A stretch of DNA of 35,990 bases, taken from assembly GCA_028691715.1 (NCBI GenBank), contig JAQUYR010000005.1, positions 1-35,990 of the forward strand, read 5' to 3'. Below are positions 1 to 6,477 of the stretch, piece by piece (the first letter of the stretch is position 1; every line of letters begins with the position of its first letter). This DNA comes from Bacilli bacterium. GTDB taxonomy: Bacteria; Bacillota_I; Bacilli_A; ML615J-28; CAG-698. A program made the translations under genes and the position numbers. The notes below the pieces were generated by a model. The model saw only the letters and a list, made by a program, of their open reading frames with translations. It was not told the origin of the DNA and did no database searches.

Positions 1-470
1 TCAATGAGTTAAAAGAATCAGGGATAGTAGATCCAAATAAGATAAAGGTTGTCAGAGTTAATCTCCCCAACATAGATCCAAAAAAGAAGTTTTTATTAGG
101 AGTTGTCGAGACAATCGTCTCTATATTGTTGTTTTTTGGATTAAGTGGTTATATAAAATGGGTAAATTACAACAACCTCTATTATTTCCTTCTCCTTGAG
201 ATGATTTTTATTGTAGGTGAGATAATTTTAAAAAAAGCAATAGACTTACTTATGCCAAAATTTGCAGTATACTCCTTAGGGGCATTTACAATTATTGCTA
301 GTATTATTTCATTTGTTATTGCTCTATTAGTGGCTCCTAATGTCTCAATAAATTCCACTTTTTCACTTATTATGTTTTTTATTATTTTCTTGATAACCAG
401 GGCTTTTATAAAAACCTTAATCATTAATAGGTTATTTATGAGACCAAGAAAGAACAAGCCAGTATTATGA
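1..470 (+). CDS. partial multi-pass membrane protein, 5' end outside window
   Basis: This reading frame is open from base 3 with no stop, so the gene begins upstream of the window and about 155 C-terminal residues are visible. A soluble stretch with the motif NLPNIDPKKK is followed by four hydrophobic segments (starting near bases 90, 180, 260 and 355) and a basic tail (RPRKNKP), as in a small integral membrane protein. Internal TTG codons such as the one at 126 could mimic a start, but the frame and hydrophobicity continue upstream of it. Its stop overlaps the next start (ATGA at 467-470), so it is translationally coupled to the phosphatase. In Bacillus a YvlD-like four-helix membrane protein lies near ppaX, but I cannot confirm homology and assign no function. 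Confidence 0.7.
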   Translation, partial: NELKESGIVDPNKIKVVRVNLPNIDPKKKFLLGVVETIVSILLFFGLSGYIKWVNYNNLYYFLLLEMIFIVGEIILKKAIDLLMPKFAVYSLGAFTIIASIISFVIALLVAPNVSINSTFSLIMFFIIFLITRAFIKTLIINRLFMRPRKNKPVL

Positions 471-1111
471 TAACAATAATTTTTGATTTAGATGGAACTG
501 TTTTAGACACATATGGATTAATAAGAGAAACTTTTATTCGTTTGTTTGCAAGATTTTTACCAGAATATACTTATACTGAAGCGGATTTGCAAAGTTTTTT
601 TGGACCACCATTAAGGGATACCTTCAGAAGAATTGGTTGTGATGACTTGGAAACTGAAAAAATGTTTCATGAATATAGGAAATTAAGCGTTGAGCTACAA
701 CCAGAATACTTGAATGTCTTCCCTGATACGGAAGAAACCCTGAGCGTTTTAAAAAAGTCAGGATATAAGTTAGCTATTTTTTCTAATAAGATTGAAGAAG
801 CAATAACTTCTGGTTTGAAACAGGTTGGATTATATGAATACTTTGATATGATTGTTGGAATAGATCAGGTAAAAAATCCCAAACCAAACAGCGAAGGAAT
901 CGAATTAATAAGAAAAGAGATGCAGGCAGATTTATGTATCTATATTGGAGATACAAAGATAGACATAGAAACAGCTAAGAATGCTAATGTTGATGGAATT
1001 GGTGTCAGTTGGGCTCTTACTTCTAGAGAAGAGCTTTTAGCAAGTGGAGCAAAGCATATAGCAGGTAATATGAAAGAACTTTTAAAGATAGTGAGGGAAA
1101 ATTATGTATGA
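467..1111 (+). CDS. ppaX: HAD-superfamily phosphatase, PpaX/phosphoglycolate phosphatase-like
   Basis: The 214-residue protein opens with the HAD motif I DLDGT (residues 7-11; D7 nucleophile, D9 acid/base). Motif II is the SNK of the IFSNKIEEA segment, motif III is the Lys in KNPKP, and motif IV is GDTKIDI. Length and motif spacing match the PpaX / Gph phosphatases, which hydrolyse pyrophosphate or small phosphate esters. PpaX in Bacillus removes pyrophosphate made by HPr kinase/phosphorylase, but the substrate here cannot be read from sequence. The ATG overlaps the upstream stop by 4 nt, and its own stop overlaps trxB by 8 nt, so the three genes form a coupled run. The symbol rests on family and on the trxB/whiA neighbourhood and is less certain than the fold. 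Confidence 0.8.
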   Translation: MITIIFDLDGTVLDTYGLIRETFIRLFARFLPEYTYTEADLQSFFGPPLRDTFRRIGCDDLETEKMFHEYRKLSVELQPEYLNVFPDTEETLSVLKKSGYKLAIFSNKIEEAITSGLKQVGLYEYFDMIVGIDQVKNPKPNSEGIELIRKEMQADLCIYIGDTKIDIETAKNANVDGIGVSWALTSREELLASGAKHIAGNMKELLKIVRENYV

Positions 1112-2015
1112 TGTTTTAATAATTGGTGCCGGACCTGCAGGTATGACTGCAGCAATTTACGCCGCTAGAGGGAATTTAAAAGTAGGTATTATTGAGCATG
1201 GTGCCCCTGGAGGTGCAATGGTAAATACCTCTACAATAGAAAACTATCCAGGATTTAAAAAAATCGATGGTGCCTCTTTATCAATGGAAATGTTTGAACA
1301 GGTGAATGAACTCGGAGTCGAATATTTGGGATATTCAGCACAAATGATTAAAAAAGAGGATAGGGAATTCACTATTAAAGTAGATGGCTTAGATGAAGAA
1401 TTAGAAGCAAAAGCTGTAATCATTGCTACAGGGACAAAAAATAAGGTCCTTAATATTCCTGGAGAAAAGGAATACACTGGGCACGGAATATCTTGGTGTG
1501 CTATCTGTGATGGATCTTTTTACAAAGCAAAGGATGTTGCTGTCATCGGTGGGGGAAATTCTGCTTTAGAAGAAGCTTTATATCTTTCTGATATTGCTAA
1601 GAAGGTCTATATAATTCATCGCCGTGAAGGCTTTAGGGGTGCTGAGATTCTTTTAAGCAAGTTAAAAGAGAAGAAGAATGTTGAATTTATTCTAAATACA
1701 GTTCCTATTGAATTTCTAGGTAATGATAATCTTCAAGAAATAAAATTAGAAAACAAAGTGGAGAACAGAATTTTTAATATTAAAGTAGAGGGATGTTTTG
1801 AATATATTGGACAACAACCATCTAGTACTTTAGTTCATGCTTTAGATATTTCTGATGAAAATGGTTATATTCTAGTTGACAGGAACTATGAAACAAAAAT
1901 TAAAGGACTTTTTGCCTGTGGCGATATAGTGGCTAAAGAAATCAGACAGATTGCAACAGCTGTAAACGATGGAGCTATTGCTGCCTTAAATGTTATTAAA
2001 TATTGTAAGGAATAA
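1104..2015 (+). CDS. trxB: thioredoxin reductase (NADPH), FAD flavoprotein
   Basis: This 303-residue protein has the full TrxB layout. The FAD-binding GAGPAG lies at residues 8-13. The redox-active pair is WCAIC (C132, C135) in the central NADPH domain, followed by the nucleotide motif GGGNSA (149-154) and the HRR segment expected for NADPH preference. The C-terminal FAD motif is FACGDI, and the protein ends with the EIRQIATAVNDG helix. It reduces thioredoxin with NADPH in the cytoplasm. Length is typical for bacterial TrxB. The start is set by the overlap with the phosphatase stop, with the purine-rich GTGAGGGAAA upstream. whiA starts 4 nt downstream of its stop. Nothing looks broken. Confidence 0.95.
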   Translation: MYDVLIIGAGPAGMTAAIYAARGNLKVGIIEHGAPGGAMVNTSTIENYPGFKKIDGASLSMEMFEQVNELGVEYLGYSAQMIKKEDREFTIKVDGLDEELEAKAVIIATGTKNKVLNIPGEKEYTGHGISWCAICDGSFYKAKDVAVIGGGNSALEEALYLSDIAKKVYIIHRREGFRGAEILLSKLKEKKNVEFILNTVPIEFLGNDNLQEIKLENKVENRIFNIKVEGCFEYIGQQPSSTLVHALDISDENGYILVDRNYETKIKGLFACGDIVAKEIRQIATAVNDGAIAALNVIKYCKE

Positions 2016-2018
2016 AAT

Positions 2019-2966
2019 ATGTCTTTTGCTAGTGATGTAAAGAAAGAAATCAGTAACATCCAAGGCGATGATTGTTGTTTGAAGGCTGAACTATATTCAA
2101 TAATAAAATACCGGGCAACTATAAAAATATCATCAGGTGATTTTAAAATAGAAATTGTAACAACTCTAAATTCAATAGCGAGAAGAATAGTCTATTTATA
2201 TAAAAAGCTATATAATATAAAACTCGAAATAATCCTTGTTGAACAAAAAAAGCTAAATTATAAAGATGTATATGTTCTGACAACAACAGAAAAAGGATTA
2301 TATGTCCTTAAAGATCTCAATATAATCGATGATAATTATGAAATAAAGCAAGATATTGCTGAGGTTATGTTCACAAAGAAATGTTGTAAAATAAGCGTTT
2401 TAAGAGGAGCCTTTATGGTTAGAGGTTCGCTTAACGATCCCAAAAAGAGTAATTATCATTTAGAAATAGTTGCTATGAATCAGAATGACGCTGATTTTTT
2501 AATAAAAATTCTTGGCGATGTTGGGATAGTAGGGAAGAGTATTGTTCGCTCTAAAGGTGTTGTTGTTTATCTGAAAAAAGCTGAACAAATTGCAGATTTT
2601 TTACGATATATCGGAGCAACAAATAGCTTATTTTATTTTGAAGATGAAAGAATTAGACGTGATTATAGCAATTATGCCAATAGAACAATTAATTGTGATA
2701 TCGCCAATGAAGAAAAAGCGATAACTACTGCTGCTAGACAGTTAAAAAACATTGCCTACATTGAGAACAACTATGGATTGTTAAATCTATCTGAAAGATT
2801 AACAGATGCTGTTTTACTCAGAAACACATATCCTGATGATTCCTTATCACAATTAAGTGAAAAATCTGAGGAATTAATAGGAAGGTATATCTCTAAATCG
2901 GGTCTGAGTCATTGTTTTAAGGATATCGAGAGAATGTGTATCCAAATAAAAAAAGATAAGAAATAA
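2019..2966 (+). CDS. whiA: DNA-binding protein WhiA
   Basis: The 315-residue protein carries the WhiA signature: an N-terminal domain beginning SFASDVKKEI, a LAGLIDADG-homing-endonuclease-like middle with the segment LRGAFMVRGS, and a C-terminal helix-turn-helix (DDSLSQLSEKSEELIGRYISK region). WhiA is a conserved Gram-positive regulator linked to cell division and chromosome segregation. The usual Bacillus partners rapZ/yvcJ and yvcK, which sit between trxB and whiA in that genus, are absent here; whiA follows trxB directly. The gene ends 3 nt before the stop of a convergent XRE gene, so the two transcripts meet tail to tail. Confidence 0.93.
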   Translation: MSFASDVKKEISNIQGDDCCLKAELYSIIKYRATIKISSGDFKIEIVTTLNSIARRIVYLYKKLYNIKLEIILVEQKKLNYKDVYVLTTTEKGLYVLKDLNIIDDNYEIKQDIAEVMFTKKCCKISVLRGAFMVRGSLNDPKKSNYHLEIVAMNQNDADFLIKILGDVGIVGKSIVRSKGVVVYLKKAEQIADFLRYIGATNSLFYFEDERIRRDYSNYANRTINCDIANEEKAITTAARQLKNIAYIENNYGLLNLSERLTDAVLLRNTYPDDSLSQLSEKSEELIGRYISKSGLSHCFKDIERMCIQIKKDKK

Positions 2967-2976
2967 ATCTTATCTT
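2953..2976. terminator. weak bidirectional hairpin between whiA and the XRE gene
   Basis: AAGATAAG (2953-2960) and CTTATCTT (2969-2976) can pair as an 8-bp AT-rich stem over an 8-nt loop that holds both stop codons. There is no clear U-run, so it may only be a weak convergent terminator. Confidence 0.3.
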
Positions 2977-3197
2977 AGATTCGAAAAGTCAAATAAATCT
3001 TTTATATCTACATCAAGTGATTTAGCAATTTTTTCAATGTTTTTTAAGGTGATATTCTTTTCTGCTCTTTCGATGTGACCGATGTATGTACGATGTAATC
3101 CTGTTTCGTAACCAAGTACTTCTTGGGAGTAACCTTTACTATTTCTTAGTTGTCGTACTCGTAATCCAAATAGCACATTTATGCTTTTTTCTTGCAT
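2970..3197 (-). CDS. small XRE-family HTH regulator
   Basis: This 75-residue protein is almost entirely one helix-turn-helix domain: LRVRQLRNSKGYSQEVLG, then the recognition region GLHRTYIGHIER, then TLKNIEKIAKSLDV. The 'hRTYIGHIER' style resembles the controller (C) proteins of restriction-modification systems and many chromosomal XRE regulators, but no restriction or methylase gene is adjacent. The start is the ATG at 3197, preceded by the Shine-Dalgarno GAAGGTGAT; the longer frame to 3251 runs through the promoter and is rejected. It has its own promoter (3220-3248), which overlaps the region just upstream of acpS, so binding at its own promoter could also affect acpS. Target unknown. Confidence 0.8.
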   Translation of the reverse strand: MQEKSINVLFGLRVRQLRNSKGYSQEVLGYETGLHRTYIGHIERAEKNITLKNIEKIAKSLDVDIKDLFDFSNLR

Positions 3198-3219
3198 TGC
3201 TATCACCTTCAATACATAT

Positions 3220-3248
3220 ATAATAAGCAAAACAAGAATTTTTATCAA
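3220..3248 (-). promoter_or_regulatory. promoter of the XRE gene
   Basis: On the minus strand TTGATA (3248-3243) and TATTAT (3225-3220) are separated by exactly 17 bp, ending about 22 nt before the ATG at 3197. The divergent acpS promoter must overlap it; only a -10-like TATAAG at 3254-3259 is visible on the plus strand. Confidence 0.7.
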
Positions 3249-3277
3249 CATACTATAAGTAGCATTTAGGAGACATT

Positions 3278-3625
3278 ATGATTGAAAAAATAGGCGTTGA
3301 CATCTCAAAAAATGAGCGTTTTAGAGATTTTATTTTTGATGCTAAGAAATATGGGAAGATATTATCACCTCAGGAAATTGTTATTTTCAATGGATTTGAT
3401 CTTGAGAAAAGAAGGATTGAATATTTAGCCAGCCGCTTTTCTGGAAAAGAAGCATTGTATAAAGCATATAACAAAAAATTTTCTTTTGATAAAGTGAGTA
3501 TCCTTAATGATGAGACTGGTGCCCCATATATTGAAGCAGATTTTTTAAATGAATATATTATTCATATTTCTCTTTCCCATGAAATAGATAATAGTATTGC
3601 ATTTGTTATTCTTGAGAAAAAATAA
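3278..3625 (+). CDS. acpS: holo-[acyl-carrier-protein] synthase
   Basis: The 115-residue protein transfers 4'-phosphopantetheine from CoA to the serine of apo-ACP, activating fatty acid synthesis. It shows the AcpS pattern: GVDI near the N terminus (metal ligand D8) and RFSGKEAL with E58, the second Mg-binding residue, plus the conserved Lys that follows (KEALYKA). The C-terminal part (HISLSHE) matches the family's final strand. The length is normal for the trimeric bacterial AcpS. The Shine-Dalgarno TTAGGAGA lies just upstream. It is transcribed away from the XRE gene and followed by an independent promoter, so it is probably monocistronic. Confidence 0.9.
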   Translation: MIEKIGVDISKNERFRDFIFDAKKYGKILSPQEIVIFNGFDLEKRRIEYLASRFSGKEALYKAYNKKFSFDKVSILNDETGAPYIEADFLNEYIIHISLSHEIDNSIAFVILEKK

Positions 3626-3637
3626 TTGAAAAGTTGC

Positions 3638-3666
3638 TTGATAAAAATAACTTTTTTTAGTATAAT
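3638..3666 (+). promoter_or_regulatory. promoter of the anchored thioredoxin-fold protein
   Basis: TTGATA (3638-3643), 17-bp spacer, TATAAT (3661-3666). It lies 41 nt upstream of the ATG at 3707, which has the Shine-Dalgarno AAAGGTGAGAT. Confidence 0.8.
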
Positions 3667-3706
3667 ATGTATAGTTTTAAAAATAAGTATTAAAAGGTGA
3701 GATGAA

Positions 3707-4240
3707 ATGAACAAAAAAGTTGTTAAGACTAATTCAACAAGTTATAAAACCATTATTTTTTGGGGTGTTATTGCTATATTAACATTAGCATTTGTAGTTA
3801 CCATTGTTATAAGATTCATAGGATCAAGAACAATTAACAGTTATGATTCTATTGATCATGTAGTGGGTGATGAGATTTTTGAAAAGAAAGAAGAAACCTA
3901 TTTAGTATATCTATATAGTTCAGATGATGAATATAGTGAAGCAGTTGATGCTATGGAAGAAATAATTTTTAATTATGTAACTTTCCAAGGAAGAAATGAT
4001 AGTGATGCTGATGTATATAAGATGTATGCAGCTGATTTATCAAATCCTGAAAATGCTAAATCAGTGGTTTATGAATCAACAACAAATGTTTTGAGTGTTG
4101 ATGATTTTGATTCACTAAAGGTAAGCGATAAATCCATCCCTGTTTTATTGGTTATAAAAGATGGTTCAGTTATATCATATGATATCACTGACAATGACAT
4201 AAGTGATTATTTACAAACAATAATTGATGAAAACAAGTAA
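3707..4240 (+). CDS. membrane-anchored thioredoxin-fold protein without CxxC
   Basis: The 177-residue protein has a short basic N terminus, one hydrophobic helix (about residues 16-38, IIFWGVIAILTLAFVVTIVI) and an extracytoplasmic domain. That domain reads like a thioredoxin fold: strand YLVYLYSSDDEY, a helix, the YAADLSNPEN strand region, and the SIPVLLVIKDG segment that resembles the cis-proline strand of thioredoxins. The position where CxxC would sit (YSSDDEY) has no cysteine, and the whole protein lacks cysteines, so it cannot be a redox enzyme of the usual kind. A binding or scaffolding role is an inference. It has its own promoter and a hairpin after the stop, so it is a single-gene unit. 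Confidence 0.7.
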   Translation: MNKKVVKTNSTSYKTIIFWGVIAILTLAFVVTIVIRFIGSRTINSYDSIDHVVGDEIFEKKEETYLVYLYSSDDEYSEAVDAMEEIIFNYVTFQGRNDSDADVYKMYAADLSNPENAKSVVYESTTNVLSVDDFDSLKVSDKSIPVLLVIKDGSVISYDITDNDISDYLQTIIDENK

Positions 4241-4270
4241 TATAAAGAAGGGGAAGCCCTTCTTTATATT
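4239..4270 (+). terminator. hairpin after the thioredoxin-fold gene
   Basis: A perfect 14-bp stem (4239-4252 with 4257-4270) closes a GAAG loop and begins inside the stop codon. The 3' arm is U-rich (CTTTATATT) but the following bases are A-rich, so it is a strong hairpin with a poor U-tail. Confidence 0.6.
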
Positions 4271-4278
4271 AAAAAATC

Positions 4279-4305
4279 TTGACATTAAAGGCATTTTGTT
4301 ATAAC
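4279..4305 (+). promoter_or_regulatory. promoter of the tRNA-Ser/tRNA-Glu pair
   Basis: A perfect TTGACA (4279-4284) is followed after a short 15-bp spacer by TATAAC (4300-4305), ending 15 bp before the mature tRNA-Ser 5' end. The close spacing to the tRNA supports it. Confidence 0.65.
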
Positions 4306-4320
4306 ATATTAAAGGACTGT

Positions 4321-4411
4321 GGAGTAGTACTCAAGTGGCTGAAGAGGTGCCCCTGCTAAGGGTATAGATCGGGAAACTGGTGCAAGGGTTCAAATCCCTT
4401 CTACTCCGCCA
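4321..4411 (+). tRNA. tRNA-Ser (GCU anticodon)
   Basis: Acceptor arms GGAGTAG (4321-4327) and CTACTCC (4401-4407) pair perfectly, followed by discriminator G and an encoded CCA (4409-4411). The anticodon loop CTGCTAA gives GCT at 4355-4357, reading AGC/AGU serine codons. The long variable arm (ATCGGGAAACTGGT region) is typical of class II tRNA-Ser, and the T-arm GGGTTCAAATCCC is intact. It shares a transcript with tRNA-Glu 11 nt downstream. Confidence 0.96.
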
Positions 4412-4422
4412 TTTTATTTATT

Positions 4423-4499
4423 GGCCTTTTGGAGAAGCGGTTTAACTCACATGCCTTTCACGCATGCATTCACGGGTTCGAATCCCGTAAAGGTCACCA
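4423..4499 (+). tRNA. tRNA-Glu (UUC anticodon)
   Basis: GGCCTTT (4423-4429) pairs with AAAGGTC at the 3' end (one G-U), followed by A and an encoded CCA (4497-4499). The anticodon loop CTTTCAC gives TTC at 4457-4459. The T-arm ACGGGTTCGAATCCCGT is intact. No copy of its 3' end was found downstream, so there is no visible integration site scar. Confidence 0.96.
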
Positions 4500-4542
4500 T
4501 GTATATAAGTCAATAAGCCTTCTGACTTAAAGACATTAATAT

Positions 4543-4579
4543 GACTATTTTACTAATTTATAGTGAAATAGTCTTTTTT
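4543..4579 (+). terminator. terminator of the tRNA pair
   Basis: A 13-bp stem with one G-U pair (4543-4555 with 4561-4573) and loop ATTTA, followed directly by TTTTTT. A textbook intrinsic terminator 44 nt after tRNA-Glu. Confidence 0.9.
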
Positions 4580-4655
4580 AATACTCAAACACTATTTTTT
4601 TATATAGTTAAGAGTAAAGAAAGAATGATGAAGTAGAGCAAAAATAATTAAATAA

Positions 4656-4684
4656 TAGATATTTTCTTTTATCTATGATATAAT
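4656..4684 (+). promoter_or_regulatory. promoter of the serine protease gene
   Basis: TAGATA (4656-4661), 17-bp spacer, TATAAT (4679-4684), ending 19 bp before the ATG. The Shine-Dalgarno GAGGTGAGG lies between them. Confidence 0.7.
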
Positions 4685-4703
4685 GTAAAGTGAGGTGAGG
4701 ATA

Positions 4704-5618
4704 ATGCCAACATGGGGAGAACTATTAAAAGAATTGACTCCAACTAAAGATAAAGATGGAAATGATATACAAGGATTAAATTTTGATGAATTAAGATTAA
4801 AATATATTCAATTGTTAAGTCAAAATACTGGTAGAAATGTTATTGCATACTATTCTGGTTGGCTAAAACCTGGAAGAACACAAAACATAGATATAAACGA
4901 TAGTGATATTACTGGATTTATGAATTCAATATATGAGTTAGACTGTTCTAAAGGTTTGGATATTATTTTACATACTCCTGGTGGTAATCCAACTGCTACA
5001 GAAGGAATCGTAAAATATTTACATAATAAATTTGGAAATGATATACGTGTTATTGTTCCTCAAATGGCTATGTCAGCAGGTACTATGTTAGCCTGTGCAG
5101 CAAAAGAAATATTCCTTGGATCGCACTCGTGTCTTGGTCCAATTGATCCACAGTATGGAGGTATTCCAGCATATAATATTATACAAGAATTTAAAGAAGC
5201 AAAAGTTGATTTAGAAAATAATCCAAAATCGAAGGAATTTTGGAGAATACAATTTGAAAAATATCCTGCAGCATTTTTTTACTCTGTTTGCGATAGTATA
5301 AATTTATCAAGCCTTCTTGTTGGAGAATGGTTAAAAAAATATATGTTTATTGATTCTCCATCCGAAGATATTAGTAAAAAAGTTAAAAAAATTTTAAAAA
5401 ATTTGAATAGTAATAATAGATCACATTCACGTCATTTTACTTTTGATTTTTGTCAAGAAATTGGTTTAAATGTTAAAAAAATTGAGGATGATCAGACATT
5501 ACAAAATTTAATTTTAAGTGTTCATCATGCTTTTATTATAACATTGGATAATACTAATGTTACAAAGATAATTGAGAATCAAAATGGATTGAGATATATA
5601 AGTAGCCAAAGTAAGTGA
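4704..5618 (+). CDS. SDH/SppA-like ClpP-class serine protease
   Basis: The 304-residue protein has the serine dehydrogenase proteinase (SDH) pattern of the ClpP/crotonase fold. The oxyanion-hole segment is HTPGG (90-94), the nucleophile segment is MSAGTMLA (S124), and the SCLGPIDPQ motif (142-150) follows. An alpha-helical C-terminal half with lysine-rich stretches has no recognised motif. No signal peptide or membrane helix is visible, so it is probably cytoplasmic. The family includes proteases fused to or adjacent to membrane-quality-control genes, but the substrate here is unknown. ATG 4704 is chosen because GAGGTGAGG sits at the correct distance; the in-frame GTG at 4695 lies inside that site. 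It is followed after 7 nt by a small ORF in the same transcript. Codon use looks more A/T-skewed than in the housekeeping genes, suggesting accessory DNA. Confidence 0.85.
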   Translation: MPTWGELLKELTPTKDKDGNDIQGLNFDELRLKYIQLLSQNTGRNVIAYYSGWLKPGRTQNIDINDSDITGFMNSIYELDCSKGLDIILHTPGGNPTATEGIVKYLHNKFGNDIRVIVPQMAMSAGTMLACAAKEIFLGSHSCLGPIDPQYGGIPAYNIIQEFKEAKVDLENNPKSKEFWRIQFEKYPAAFFYSVCDSINLSSLLVGEWLKKYMFIDSPSEDISKKVKKILKNLNSNNRSHSRHFTFDFCQEIGLNVKKIEDDQTLQNLILSVHHAFIITLDNTNVTKIIENQNGLRYISSQSK

Positions 5619-5625
5619 GGGAAAG

Positions 5626-5814
5626 ATGGAAAATAAATTAATAATAAATAAAATCGATGAGCTATATCAAAAATTATTTTCTCAAGAAGAAATACAAAAT
5701 TTTAAATATAACAATGAATGGATTACAATTGAAAATTTTGGTAAAGAAGCAGATTATTCTACATCAACTGATAAAACTGATTTTTCTTTAGAAATGATTA
5801 ATGGTAATAAGTAG
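5626..5814 (+). CDS. 62-residue acidic hypothetical protein
   Basis: I do not recognise this protein. It starts 7 nt after the protease stop, with GAGGGA overlapping that stop as Shine-Dalgarno, and is followed by a good terminator, so it looks like the second gene of a two-gene operon. It is rich in Asn, Glu, Asp and Lys (MENKLIINKIDELYQKLFSQ at the N terminus), has no hydrophobic segment and no cysteine, and probably forms a short helix followed by a more disordered acidic tail. It could be a partner, adaptor or inhibitor of the protease; that is inference from position only. Confidence 0.6.
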   Translation: MENKLIINKIDELYQKLFSQEEIQNFKYNNEWITIENFGKEADYSTSTDKTDFSLEMINGNK

Positions 5815-5914
5815 TAAATAAAATAGATTATTAAAGACTAAGACACTTGTATTATTAACTTATATCTACAATATTTATTGATTTTATATTTATAAATATA
5901 AACATTAAGATTGC

Positions 5915-5951
5915 ACCACCTAAGGCAGAAGTGCTAAAAGGTGGTTTTTTT
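5915..5951 (+). terminator. terminator of the protease operon
   Basis: Stem ACCACCT (5915-5921) with AGGTGGT (5939-5945), containing a small inner hairpin GCA-GAAG-TGC, followed by a run of seven T. It lies 100 nt after the 62-residue ORF. Confidence 0.85.
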
Positions 5952-6345
5952 ATTCAATATAGACAAAGCACCAACGCAAATTCCTTTTTCTAGTTAAAAT
6001 AGACTTTTTACTATCTCGAGGAACGTTGAAACTGTGGTCTGTCTAGAGAGAAGATAGGCATTTTAATTAAAAAGTAAAAAAATAAAGGAAAATATTCATT
6101 TTAAATGATTAGAGAGCATTCTACATTGAAAGTGGCTATTTTTTTATTAAAAGTAACATTGATAAATTGCATTTTTGAGATATAGTTGAAATTGTGTTTT
6201 ACATGTGTAATGTAGAAACATATCGAGATAAAAGAACTATTTCCAAATTGTGATGCTTTGTTAGTTCTTAAAAAAAGAGTGGAAAACTATCTATTGAAAT
6301 TGAAGATAGCGTTAGAATATTTCTGAGACAAATAATGGAAATGTT

Positions 6346-6374
6346 TAAACAAACGAGTGAAAAATTGATATAAT
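6346..6374 (+). promoter_or_regulatory. distal promoter-like segment, copy A
   Basis: TAAACA (6346-6351), 17-bp spacer, TATAAT (6369-6374). It lies in a 42-bp core (6333-6374) that matches 7611-7652 at 34 of 42 positions, including an identical TAATGGAAATG box upstream. It would give the XRE gene a leader of about 100 nt. Confidence 0.55.
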
Positions 6375-6427
6375 GTGTTTTAAGATTTATTCTACTTTAA
6401 TGAGAATTTTTCTCGCGATATAAGTTA

Positions 6428-6456
6428 TTTACTAAGTTCAGTTAAATAGATATAAT
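6428..6456 (+). promoter_or_regulatory. proximal promoter of the XRE/coiled-coil gene
   Basis: TTTACT (6428-6433), 17-bp spacer, TATAAT (6451-6456), 21 bp before the ATG at 6478, with Shine-Dalgarno AAGGAGAG. Confidence 0.65.
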
Positions 6457-6477
6457 TTTAGTAAGGAGAGTGAAAGT

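Larger units (their letters stand above)
5815..6477 (+). other. long non-coding stretch with promoter-like repeat
   Basis: These 663 bases hold no convincing gene on either strand. They contain the protease-operon terminator (5915-5951), a promoter-like segment repeated before the HEAT-repeat gene (6333-6374), and the proximal promoter of the XRE gene (6428-6456). The 5952-6240 part is AT-rich with a slightly more GC-rich island at 6018-6060; I see no ORF, tRNA or known RNA in it. It could be the remnant of a decayed gene or an unrecognised small RNA. Confidence 0.5.

Noticed and set aside
2970..3197. Restriction-modification controller protein
   Set aside because: The HTH resembles C proteins, but no methylase or endonuclease gene is near; kept as a generic XRE regulator.
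4423..5814. tRNA-Glu as an integration site for an island carrying the protease genes
   Set aside because: I looked for a repeat of the tRNA 3' end downstream and saw none, and no integrase is present.
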